Below are positions 1 through 6,974 of a stretch of DNA of 64,000 nt, piece by piece; the first letter of the stretch is position 1; every line of letters begins with the position of its first letter. Made by a program: the position numbers and the translations under genes. Origin of the DNA: an uncultured Psychroserpens sp. (GTDB lineage Bacteria > Bacteroidota > Bacteroidia > Flavobacteriales > Flavobacteriaceae); NCBI RefSeq assembly GCF_947503375.1, contig NZ_CANNDQ010000007.1, positions 1 through 64,000 on the forward strand, written 5' to 3'. The notes under the pieces were generated by a model that had not been told where the DNA came from, made no database searches, and saw nothing but the letters and a program-made list of their open reading frames with translations.

Positions 1-98
1 ACTTTAGTTTGAGTTTCGGTAACTGAATTATTATTTTCTTGTTTGCAACTAAGAAGAAAACAAAATACAAAAATGAAAGTTGAATTTTTAAAGAGCAT
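1..98 (-). CDS. Putative lipoprotein, N-terminal part only
   Basis: An open frame starts with ATG at 98 on the minus strand and runs off the left edge of the window. The 32 visible residues form a lipoprotein signal: a short polar start, a hydrophobic stretch rich in F and V, and a lipobox LLSC with the predicted lipidated Cys at residue 18, followed by a polar Asn/Thr-rich linker. Nothing can be said about function. It sits just downstream (minus-strand sense) of an attC-like site whose core reads GTTAGGTGC at 122-114, so it looks like the leftmost visible member of the cassette array. Confidence 0.6.
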   Translation of the reverse strand, partial: MLFKNSTFIFVFCFLLSCKQENNNSVTETQTK

Positions 99-113
99 CT
101 GTTTTCTGGTATT

Positions 114-251
114 GCACCTAACGTGATTGTGTATGGTTAGTTATGTTGGCTAGGTCTAAGATAGTAAAAGGGAACGAACCATTAGGGAAATCCGCAGGAT
201 TTTCCGAGTGCAAGCAGAACAAGTAATTAATTATACACGTTGTTGTAATGC
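114..251 (-). repeat. attC-like palindromic site 1
   Basis: This non-coding spacer between cassette genes has nested inverted repeats. The outer arm at 242-251 (GTTGTAATGC) is the end of the neighbouring gene unit. The inner arms GTGTAT (129-134) and ATACAC (233-238) are complementary. On the minus strand the far side ends in CACG followed by TTAGGTGC, which fits the G|TTRRRY core of integron attC sites. The interior contains a further hairpin (aaatccgcaggatttt). It shares its ends with the site at 2512-2645. Calling it attC-like is an inference from architecture; no integrase is present in the window. Confidence 0.5.
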
Positions 252-255
252 GTTT

Positions 256-564
256 TTATTCAGTTATTTTTCTTTTATTTCCGCACGAAGCACAAAGTTT
301 AGCTTTTTGTGTTCTATACGGTTTTCCACAATTTTCACAATCAGGTCCAATTTGTCCGAGTGAATGATGCATAATTGCATTTGGTTCAGTTTCTTTAAAT
401 CCAGTCAAATCATTATAATAGTCTAACAGCTCTTTGAAACGTTCTTGTCTGTCCTTTTTTAAAACTTTAAATCCTTTTGCGTAGAGTATAGAAGCAATTG
501 CGTGTTCTTCTTTATCGAGCATTGGAACATCCATTTTACATCTCCAACAATATTTAATTTCCAT
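256..564 (-). CDS. Small zinc-ribbon-like hypothetical protein
   Basis: This 102-residue protein has an N-terminal CWRC pair (residues 6-9) and a C-terminal double pair (CENC and CASC, about residues 76-94), consistent with one or more treble-clef or zinc-ribbon metal sites. No signal peptide or membrane segment is visible. I do not recognise a specific function; nucleic-acid or protein binding is a guess based only on the Cys pairs. It ends just inside the 10-bp repeat GTTGTAATGC (242-251) and begins 1 nt from the end of the upstream lipoprotein gene, so the two genes travel as one cassette-like unit. Confidence 0.6.
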   Translation of the reverse strand: MEIKYCWRCKMDVPMLDKEEHAIASILYAKGFKVLKKDRQERFKELLDYYNDLTGFKETEPNAIMHHSLGQIGPDCENCGKPYRTQKAKLCASCGNKRKITE

Positions 565-565
565 T

Positions 566-916
566 TCAGTCAGATTTCAGTTCACTCTTTTTAACTTCTA
601 ATCTTTCAGGATATTCTCCATTAAAATATGAAACAAATCGCTCCGTTAAGATTGCCTTATTTCCAGCTTTTGGAATTGAATCTGAATATTTAAAATATAA
701 CGTATCATTTTTCAATTCCACTATTCCCGAATAAATATCTCCTCTTCGTTCTAAACCTCGAGATTCAAATTCAAAGGTTTTATCTTTAAAAACTCTTAAA
801 TAAACCCAACCTAATGGCGCTTCTCTATCAGCTAAAAGTATTGTTTCTTTTTGCACTTTTTGGTTACAGGAAACAAAGGTTAAAACCGAAATTAATATGA
901 TGGCGATGTTCTTCAT
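566..916 (-). CDS. Small putative lipoprotein
   Basis: This 116-residue product starts with a typical lipoprotein signal, a hydrophobic stretch ending in a VSC lipobox (Cys17). It should therefore be exported and anchored to a membrane. The rest is a small beta-rich domain of unknown family. It is the first gene of a two-gene unit with the zinc-ribbon protein, separated by 1 nt. Its start lies 6 nt inside the inverted repeat GCATTACAAC (923-932), which pairs perfectly with 242-251 beyond the second gene. Confidence 0.6.
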   Translation of the reverse strand: MKNIAIILISVLTFVSCNQKVQKETILLADREAPLGWVYLRVFKDKTFEFESRGLERRGDIYSGIVELKNDTLYFKYSDSIPKAGNKAILTERFVSYFNGEYPERLEVKKSELKSD

Positions 917-922
917 TCAAAT

Positions 923-1127
923 GCATTACAACGGCTCTGTATATGAAAAGTAGCGCTGAAAATAAGCGGTTATTTTCGGATTATACACAAGCCGAATTTT
1001 TAAATTTTACTATTTATCTTTTTACTTGGAAATCGTCAAATTTATAAATTTGGCGACTTTCCAAAAATGCCCAAACCTTAGTGTTGTCAATGACTTTCGC
1101 TATTTTTTATATACATTGTTAGCCACA
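923..1127 (-). repeat. attC-like palindromic site 2
   Basis: This spacer separates the lipoprotein/zinc-ribbon unit from the TIR-like gene. Its inner arms TGTATAT (938-944) and ATATACA (1109-1115) are exactly complementary. The outer ends belong to the two adjacent gene units: GCATTACAAC at 923-932 and GTTAGCCACA at 1118-1127. The interior has at least one strong hairpin, centred near 1045, where ggaaatcgtcaaattt faces aaatttggcgactttcc. At roughly 180 nt between cores it is longer than sites 1 and 3. No ORF of useful size is present. Confidence 0.5.
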
Positions 1128-1131
1128 GTTA

Positions 1132-2142
1132 TTACTTCACCATTTGTTTAATTGCATATATTAATTTAGCTGAAATTTCTTCCGCGTCTTGACTGCTATG
1201 CCAAAGTATTGAACGTTGTCTAATATCGAAAGGTAAATCTTCAATTTTTTGAGTCTCCGTATCCAATATCATAACAACTTTTTCCCAACCTAATTTAGCA
1301 GCAGCAAAACCTAATTCTATTAATACATTAGGATTTGGACTTAAAACATTTTCTCTATGATTGCTTGAAAAAACTAAATTAACATCGGCAACGAAAATAT
1401 CAGACTGTTCTATTTTATTAAAAAGTGTGTTCGGAATATCTTGACTACCTGGAACACCTCGCATATCAGAATCAATAATTAAAGTCTTTCCATCTTTTTT
1501 TAATGACTTTACTGCGTTCGTAAGACCTTTTCTAATTAATTTTCTTTCTGTATCATTATCAGATTGCCAAGAATAGAATAAATGTATAGTATCTGCGTCT
1601 TTAAGCACTTTTTTAGCTTTAGGAAGTAACTCAATTTGATTAATTAAAAAATCTATTTTAGCTTTAGAATCATTTATTATTTCCAGCCAGCCGTTTGCAT
1701 AACTTTCTGCTTTTCTCTCAATTGAATCTGGATGACTTGGATTATCTCCTTTAGTTCCAGAAAACTTTGCATTAACAAATCCGTTAAATTTAAATGTTCC
1801 GCCTTCTCCCCACTCAGAATCCTCGTGTACATCTTCTTTTTCTGTCACTACATTTCGCAAACTGGCAAATTCTTCCGCAAAATATTCAAGCAAATTTAAT
1901 TTGTCTTCAATTGAAGAAACTTCTAAAACTTCTTTTAATTTCTCAAGTCCTTCTTTACAGAGTTTTTTGATTTTTGACTTAAACTGCCAACTTGATTTTG
2001 TTTCATTTACACCTTTTACATTATAGTCAATGAATGATTGGTCTTTATAGTGCGTTATTTTATGGTCATATTCTATTGTAAATTCCTTACTTTCTTGAAG
2101 TAAAGATTTAAAGATATCTTCAAAGAATATTTCCTCATCCAT
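1132..2142 (-). CDS. TIR-like nucleotide-binding domain protein (FYSWQSD type)
   Basis: This 336-residue protein has two parts. Residues 1 to about 180 form a charged, largely helical region of unknown family. Residues about 185-336 form a TIR-like fold that opens with the motif FYSWQSD. It continues with VPGSQDI, a DIFVADV strand, and the block PNVLIELGFAAAKLGW, whose Glu is in the position used for catalysis by bacterial TIR-like NADases related to the Cap12/Pycsar effector family. No signal peptide is seen, so it is probably cytosolic. A role in NAD-depleting phage defence is an inference from this fold and from its place in a cassette array. It is a single-gene unit bounded by GTTAGCCACA (1118-1127) and its complement (2156-2165). 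Confidence 0.65.
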   Translation of the reverse strand: MDEEIFFEDIFKSLLQESKEFTIEYDHKITHYKDQSFIDYNVKGVNETKSSWQFKSKIKKLCKEGLEKLKEVLEVSSIEDKLNLLEYFAEEFASLRNVVTEKEDVHEDSEWGEGGTFKFNGFVNAKFSGTKGDNPSHPDSIERKAESYANGWLEIINDSKAKIDFLINQIELLPKAKKVLKDADTIHLFYSWQSDNDTERKLIRKGLTNAVKSLKKDGKTLIIDSDMRGVPGSQDIPNTLFNKIEQSDIFVADVNLVFSSNHRENVLSPNPNVLIELGFAAAKLGWEKVVMILDTETQKIEDLPFDIRQRSILWHSSQDAEEISAKLIYAIKQMVK

Positions 2143-2162
2143 TGTTTTTTCTAATTGTGGCT

Positions 2163-2514
2163 AACTCAGGGTTAAACGTAGTTCTGGTTAGAGAATGAAA
2201 AGATAATAAATTCTTAAACAATAATTTAAGAAGGCAACTTCGAATAAATCTTAATTTATTGTTCGTCAATTAGTTTCGCTTTAGCGAAGCGTAAATTGTA
2301 GAATTTATTAGATTGAGAATTCGAGAAACAGAATCAAATTACTATTAACCGACGATGGCTTACGTTTTAGCTCGAAGCTCGTTAAAGGCGATAATTTAGC
2401 AAATAAGAATTGTAGTAATTTGGTTTAACCCTGAGATGGGATACATTTACTTTAAGATGCAATGACAGCGAAGCTGCGCATATTAAAGTTCGCCTTTGGC
2501 GAATGTATTCCATC
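2163..2514. repeat. 352-bp direct repeat, copy 1 (non-coding cassette-like unit)
   Basis: This is identical, base for base as far as I can align by eye, to 3430-3781, at an offset of 1267 bp. It has no useful ORF. Two palindrome-bounded modules lie inside it. Module B has perfect 13-bp inverted ends (2165-2177 and 2423-2435, core CAGGGTTAAAC). Module A has 12/13 matching ends (2435-2447 and 2502-2514). Read on the minus strand, A resembles a gene-less cassette body and B its long attC-like site. A MITE-like element is an alternative reading. Confidence 0.85.
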
Positions 2515-2645
2515 GTGTTTGTGTATGGTTAGTTGCGTTTTTCAGCAACTAATTTAGTAAACAAAAACGAACGCGAGAAAATTCCGAAGGAATTTTCCAA
2601 GTAGGCAACGACCAAAGCAATTAATTATACACGGTGTTGGGCACA
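2512..2645 (-). repeat. attC-like palindromic site 3
   Basis: This spacer follows the lipoprotein gene at 2647-3411 on the minus strand. Inner arms GTGTAT (2521-2526) and ATACAC (2627-2632) are complementary, and the outer core GTTGGGCACA (2636-2645) fits GTTRRRY exactly. The ends (tgtatggttagtt and aattaattatacac) are almost the same as in site 1 although the interiors differ, which is typical of sites recognised by structure rather than sequence. The interior carries a hairpin around ttccgaaggaa. Confidence 0.5.
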
Positions 2646-2646
2646 G

Positions 2647-3411
2647 TTATTTATAGTTTATAATTCGAGTTTGAATATAAGTCAGATTGCCGTTCTCAAA
2701 AGAGTTTTTGGTAATCCAATTTTCATATTCGTCCAGTTCATATTCGTATTTCGTATTTGAAATCAAGGAATCTTTATGATTGTATGTTTTCATTTCCGTT
2801 AGCGTTCCGCAATCATATTCATATTTCAGGGTTCTATTCCGTTCGGGTTTTAAGTGGTCAATGAAATTAGTTGTAGTGACTAATTCATCTTTAAATTCGC
2901 TAACTTCAAAGGTGTTTGTAATAGTATCCTTTGTTTCTATATCAATGAATAAATGAGATAATGTAGATTCTTTCATTTTTCCGAAAAAACTGTATTCATA
3001 ATTCCCAACTTGTTTAGAGTAGAAGTCATCATATTCCGATTCAGAATACGAGCTTTTAAGTTTTGAATTTTCGTTAGTGTAAGAAACAATGATAGGTTTA
3101 CTGTCTTTAGATAATCCAACAGTTTCTTTTATCAGATTTCTCTCTTTATCATACGTGAAATCAATATCTATATTCTCATCAGCGAAAATATTGTATTGAT
3201 AACGACTTATTATTTTATCAAGATTGTTATATGTCTTTTTTGTTTTAACTAAAGTGTCCAAAATTCTATTTCCAGTCGAATCTTGTTTTACTTGTATCGT
3301 GTATTCGGTTAAATCGCTGACACTTTCTGTTAGTCCGTTATCGAGTAATTCTGGTTTATCACAACAACCAAATATGCAGATAGTCAGAAATAAAGTAAGT
3401 AGTCTTTTCAT
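2647..3411 (-). CDS. Putative lipoprotein with YD-like repeats
   Basis: This 254-residue protein begins with a signal peptide and an FGC lipobox (Cys16), so it is predicted to be a membrane-anchored lipoprotein. The body contains repeated Tyr-rich strands such as FTYDKERNLIKE and LKYEYDCGTLTEMKTYN, which resemble the YD repeats of secreted beta-sheet proteins of Bacteroidota. No catalytic motif is recognised. It is a single-gene unit bounded by the 10-bp inverted repeat GTTGGGCACA (2636-2645) and TGTGCCCAAC (3423-3432). It lies between the two identical 352-bp repeats, so homologous recombination between them would delete it. Confidence 0.6.
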   Translation of the reverse strand: MKRLLTLFLTICIFGCCDKPELLDNGLTESVSDLTEYTIQVKQDSTGNRILDTLVKTKKTYNNLDKIISRYQYNIFADENIDIDFTYDKERNLIKETVGLSKDSKPIIVSYTNENSKLKSSYSESEYDDFYSKQVGNYEYSFFGKMKESTLSHLFIDIETKDTITNTFEVSEFKDELVTTTNFIDHLKPERNRTLKYEYDCGTLTEMKTYNHKDSLISNTKYEYELDEYENWITKNSFENGNLTYIQTRIINYK

Positions 3412-3429
3412 TTGGTTTTAATTGTGCCC

Positions 3430-3781
3430 AACTCAGGGTTAAACGTAGTTCTGGTTAGAGAATGAAAAGATAATAAATTCTTAAACAATAATTTAAGAAG
3501 GCAACTTCGAATAAATCTTAATTTATTGTTCGTCAATTAGTTTCGCTTTAGCGAAGCGTAAATTGTAGAATTTATTAGATTGAGAATTCGAGAAACAGAA
3601 TCAAATTACTATTAACCGACGATGGCTTACGTTTTAGCTCGAAGCTCGTTAAAGGCGATAATTTAGCAAATAAGAATTGTAGTAATTTGGTTTAACCCTG
3701 AGATGGGATACATTTACTTTAAGATGCAATGACAGCGAAGCTGCGCATATTAAAGTTCGCCTTTGGCGAATGTATTCCATC
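3430..3781. repeat. 352-bp direct repeat, copy 2
   Basis: This is the second identical copy of the unit at 2163-2514, with the same two palindromic modules (perfect ends at 3432-3444 and 3690-3702; second module 3702-3781). It marks the right-hand end of the cassette-like array. Just beyond it, 3783-3807 carries another short imperfect palindrome (cgttatata with tatacacg) resembling the tips of the attC-like sites. The ppa promoter follows about 100 bp further on. Confidence 0.85.
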
Positions 3782-3880
3782 TCGTTATATAAAGATAAAT
3801 ATACACGTTTTTGGGGTCTATATTCCCGAAAACAGGAATTTTATACACTTTTGTAAAATATAAAACATCAGTCAATTTAA

Positions 3881-3910
3881 TTGCCAAACCCAAACATTAC
3901 ATTATCTTTG
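3881..3910 (+). promoter_or_regulatory. Predicted Bacteroidota-type promoter of ppa
   Basis: A -33 TTG (3881-3883) and a perfect -7 element TATCTTTG (3903-3910, consensus TAnnTTTG) are separated by 19 nt, the usual spacing in this phylum. Transcription would start a few bases downstream, giving a short leader to the ATG at 3939. Confidence 0.65.
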
Positions 3911-3938
3911 CAGGCCGAAATTGAGAAATAAAAACATT

Positions 3939-4466
3939 ATGACACCAGCAGGAAAACTCACATTTGATGTACTTATTGAAATCCCTAAAGGCAGCAGAAA
4001 TAAATACGAATACGATTTTGAATTGAATAAAATACGTTTCGATCGTATGCTATTCTCATCAATGATGTATCCAGGAGATTACGGTTTCATTCCTGAAACC
4101 TTAGCTCTAGATGGTGACCCCTTAGATGTTTTGGTCATGGGAACAGAACCAACATTTCCAATGTGTGTCATGGAGGTAAAACCTATTGGTGTATTCCATA
4201 TGGCAGACGAGAAAGGGCCAGATGAGAAGTTAATATGTGTGCCAGTAACAGACCCAATCTGGAACAGCTATTCAGACATCACAGATCTAAATCCGCATAG
4301 AAAGAAAGAGATCACGCATTTCTTTCAAGTATATAAAGATCTGGAAAAGAAAAAAGTAGATGTTGGAGGTTGGGGCAATGCCGAAGAAGCTTACGATATT
4401 CTCAACAAATGTGTCGATAGATACGAAAATAGTCAACATAAAACCAATGGTGACTTTACCATATAG
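3939..4466 (+). CDS. ppa: Inorganic pyrophosphatase (soluble, family I)
   Basis: This cytoplasmic enzyme hydrolyses pyrophosphate to two phosphates and so pulls nucleic acid, protein and lipid synthesis forward. The signature DGDPLDV supplies the Mg-binding Asp residues. Other family blocks are visible: IEIPKGSRNKYEYD near the N-terminus, YPGDYGFIPETL, and KKVDVGGWG near the end. I chose the ATG at 3939 (175 residues, the usual family length) over an in-frame TTG at 3921, because the promoter and the family N-terminus fit it better. It is followed by a strong terminator and then by the membrane pyrophosphatase gene, so soluble and ion-pumping pyrophosphatases are neighbours here. Confidence 0.95.
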   Translation: MTPAGKLTFDVLIEIPKGSRNKYEYDFELNKIRFDRMLFSSMMYPGDYGFIPETLALDGDPLDVLVMGTEPTFPMCVMEVKPIGVFHMADEKGPDEKLICVPVTDPIWNSYSDITDLNPHRKKEITHFFQVYKDLEKKKVDVGGWGNAEEAYDILNKCVDRYENSQHKTNGDFTI

Positions 4467-4490
4467 TTAAGATACGATAAACAATACCAA

Positions 4491-4525
4491 AAAAACCCTT
4501 CTGTAATAAACACGAAGGGTTTTTT
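4491..4525 (+). terminator. Rho-independent terminator after ppa
   Basis: The arms aaacccttc and gaagggttt form a 9-bp stem with a 12-nt loop, followed by a T run. It lies between ppa and the next promoter. Confidence 0.8.
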
Positions 4526-4543
4526 AGTTTTAATGGATTTCAC

Positions 4544-4551
4544 TACTTTTG
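4544..4551 (+). promoter_or_regulatory. Predicted -7 promoter element of hppA
   Basis: TACTTTTG fits TAnnTTTG exactly and lies 33 nt before the ATG at 4585. No good TTG is seen at the -33 position, where the T run of the ppa terminator lies, so confidence is moderate. Confidence 0.45.
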
Positions 4552-4584
4552 CCCAGCTAAATAACAAATCAAATAAATTTTAAT

Positions 4585-6888
4585 ATGGAATCACTAATGA
4601 TTTACATGCCAATAGCTTTGGCGCTTTTAGGATTAATTTACATGATTGTAAAGCAATCTTGGGTAATGAAACAAGATGCTGGAGATGGTAAAATGAAAGA
4701 AATTTCAGATCATATCTACGAAGGTGCATTGGCATTCTTAAATGCTGAATATAGATTACTTGCAATATTCGTGGTGATCGTTGCAGCTTTATTAGCTGTA
4801 GTGTCATTTGTAGTGCCAACCACGCATTGGCTAATTGTTGTTGCTTTTGTTTTCGGAGCTGTATTTTCTGCTTTTGCAGGTAATATCGGAATGAAGATCG
4901 CAACTAAAACAAATGTTAGAACAACTCAAGCGGCACGTACAAGTTTACCAAACGCACTTAAAATCTCTTTTGGAGGTGGAACAGTAATGGGTCTTGGCGT
5001 TGCTGGTTTAGCAGTGTTAGGTCTAACCATATTCTTTATTGTGTTTTTCAACTTCTTTATGGATGGTGTATGGACCAATACAATGGACATGACCATTGTT
5101 TTAGAAACATTAGCTGGTTTCTCTTTAGGTGCTGAGTCAATTGCTTTATTTGCTCGTGTTGGTGGAGGTATTTATACCAAAGCTGCCGATGTAGGAGCCG
5201 ATCTAGTAGGTAAAGTTGAAGCAGGAATTCCAGAAGATGATCCTCGTAATCCTGCAACTATTGCAGATAATGTAGGTGATAATGTAGGTGATGTGGCAGG
5301 TATGGGAGCCGATCTATTTGGGTCTTATGTAGCTACAGTATTAGCAGCTATGGTATTGGGTAACTATATTATGGAAGCTAACGATGCCAGTATTTTTGAA
5401 GGCTTTAGCAATATTGGTCCAATCTTATTACCAATGGCTATAGCAGGAGCAGGAATCATCATTTCTGTAATCGGAACAATGCTAGTAAAAATAAAAAGTA
5501 ACGACGCAAAAGAAGCTCAAGTTATGGGTGCTTTAAACGTTGGTAACTGGACGTCTATTATTTTAGTAGCTGTTTCTTGTTTTGGTCTAGTAACATGGAT
5601 GTTACCAGAAACAATGCAAATGAACTTCTTTGAATCAAACGGAAATGTATTAAAAGAGATTTCATCAATGCGAGTATTCTATGCTACTTTGGTTGGTTTA
5701 TTTGTAGGCGCTGTGATATCTTCTGTAACAGAATATTACACTGGATTGGGTAAGAAACCAATCTTAAAAATTGTACAACAGTCAAGTACTGGAGCAGGAA
5801 CTAATATTATTGCTGGTCTAGCAACAGGAATGATCTCTACGTTCCCATCAGTATTACTATTTGCTGGAGCTATTTGGGCATCTTATGCATTTGCAGGATT
5901 CTATGGTGTAGCCTTAGCGGCATCTGCCATGATGGCAACGACTGCTATGCAATTAGCGATTGATGCTTTCGGACCAATTTCTGACAATGCAGGTGGTATT
6001 GCTGAAATGAGTGAGCAAGAACCAATTGTTAGAGAACGTACAGATATATTAGACTCAGTAGGTAACACTACTGCAGCAACAGGAAAAGGGTTTGCTATTG
6101 CTTCTGCAGCATTAACATCATTAGCACTATTTGCTGCTTATGTAACTTTTACAGGAATTGATGGAATAAACATTTTTAAAGCACCAGTATTGGCCATGTT
6201 ATTTGTTGGAGGAATGGTGCCAGTAGTATTTTCTGCTTTAGCAATGAATGCCGTAGGAAAAGCTGCTATGGAGATGGTGCAAGAAGTACGTCGTCAATTT
6301 AGAGATATTCCTGGAATTATGGAAGGTACTGGAAAACCAGAATATGACAAATGTGTAGCAATCTCTACACAAGCATCTTTAAAAGAAATGATGCTACCTG
6401 GTTTATTAACTATTGGGTTTCCGTTAGCTATTGCATTTGTACCAATGTTATTTGGTATGAATCATCAAGCTATTGCAGAAATGTTAGGTGGTTACATGGC
6501 TGGTGTTACTGTTTCTGGAGTATTATGGGCTATCTTTCAAAACAATGCTGGAGGAGCTTGGGATAATGCTAAGAAATCATTTGAAGCAGGAGTAGAAATC
6601 AATGGCGAGATGACATATAAAGGATCTGATGCCCATAAAGCAGCTGTAACTGGAGATACGGTTGGAGATCCATTTAAAGATACTTCTGGACCATCAATGA
6701 ACATCTTGATCAAATTGACATGTCTTATCGGTTTAGTAATTGCGCCAATATTAGGAGGTCATACTACTGAAGAAGGTCTAGCAAAAGAAAATGAGGTGAT
6801 CAAAGAAATCCGTATTGAAAATGAACAAGATGTAACTCTGGATGAAGCCGCAATTAATTTGAATGATGTTGTTGCAGAAGTAGAATAG
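4585..6888 (+). CDS. hppA: K+-dependent membrane pyrophosphatase (ion pump)
   Basis: This integral membrane enzyme of 767 residues, with about 16 transmembrane helices, couples pyrophosphate hydrolysis to ion export. The substrate-site motif DVGADLVGKVE is at residues 202-212 and a second conserved Asp cluster, DNVGDNVGD, starts at residue 228. The segment GNTTAATGKG (residues 493-502) has Ala497 and Gly500, the pattern of K+-dependent enzymes (K+-independent ones carry Lys at the Ala). The Glu that sits in helix 6 of Na+ pumps and, four residues on, of plant-type H+ pumps is absent (Gly246, Ala250). Instead Glu184 lies in the preceding helix (GAESIALF). From memory this matches a flavobacterial H+-pumping subgroup, so proton transport is likelier than sodium. 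Terminators on both sides make it a single-gene unit. Confidence 0.95.
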   Translation: MESLMIYMPIALALLGLIYMIVKQSWVMKQDAGDGKMKEISDHIYEGALAFLNAEYRLLAIFVVIVAALLAVVSFVVPTTHWLIVVAFVFGAVFSAFAGNIGMKIATKTNVRTTQAARTSLPNALKISFGGGTVMGLGVAGLAVLGLTIFFIVFFNFFMDGVWTNTMDMTIVLETLAGFSLGAESIALFARVGGGIYTKAADVGADLVGKVEAGIPEDDPRNPATIADNVGDNVGDVAGMGADLFGSYVATVLAAMVLGNYIMEANDASIFEGFSNIGPILLPMAIAGAGIIISVIGTMLVKIKSNDAKEAQVMGALNVGNWTSIILVAVSCFGLVTWMLPETMQMNFFESNGNVLKEISSMRVFYATLVGLFVGAVISSVTEYYTGLGKKPILKIVQQSSTGAGTNIIAGLATGMISTFPSVLLFAGAIWASYAFAGFYGVALAASAMMATTAMQLAIDAFGPISDNAGGIAEMSEQEPIVRERTDILDSVGNTTAATGKGFAIASAALTSLALFAAYVTFTGIDGINIFKAPVLAMLFVGGMVPVVFSALAMNAVGKAAMEMVQEVRRQFRDIPGIMEGTGKPEYDKCVAISTQASLKEMMLPGLLTIGFPLAIAFVPMLFGMNHQAIAEMLGGYMAGVTVSGVLWAIFQNNAGGAWDNAKKSFEAGVEINGEMTYKGSDAHKAAVTGDTVGDPFKDTSGPSMNILIKLTCLIGLVIAPILGGHTTEEGLAKENEVIKEIRIENEQDVTLDEAAINLNDVVAEVE

Positions 6889-6910
6889 CACTCTGTTGTA
6901 TATAAATATT

Positions 6911-6938
6911 AAAAAGCCACGTTAATCGTGGCTTTTTT
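6911..6938 (+). terminator. Rho-independent terminator after hppA
   Basis: The arms aaaagccacg and cgtggctttt form a 10-bp stem with a 5-nt loop and a T tail. Confidence 0.85.
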
Positions 6939-6974
6939 TATTAATTTTAGTTTTTTAAAACTTTGAAACATTTG

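Noticed and set aside
3224..3421. Plus-strand frame with a hydrophobic N-terminus
   Set aside because: It lies wholly antisense to the lipoprotein gene and its signal region; composition follows the complementary strand.
1..3835. CRISPR array as an explanation of the repeats at the left end
   Set aside because: The repeats are long, few, palindromic and interleaved with genes; there are no regular short spacers and no cas genes.
4580..5257. Minus-strand frames opposite hppA
   Set aside because: They are Gln/Leu-rich shadows of the pyrophosphatase reading frame with no family features.
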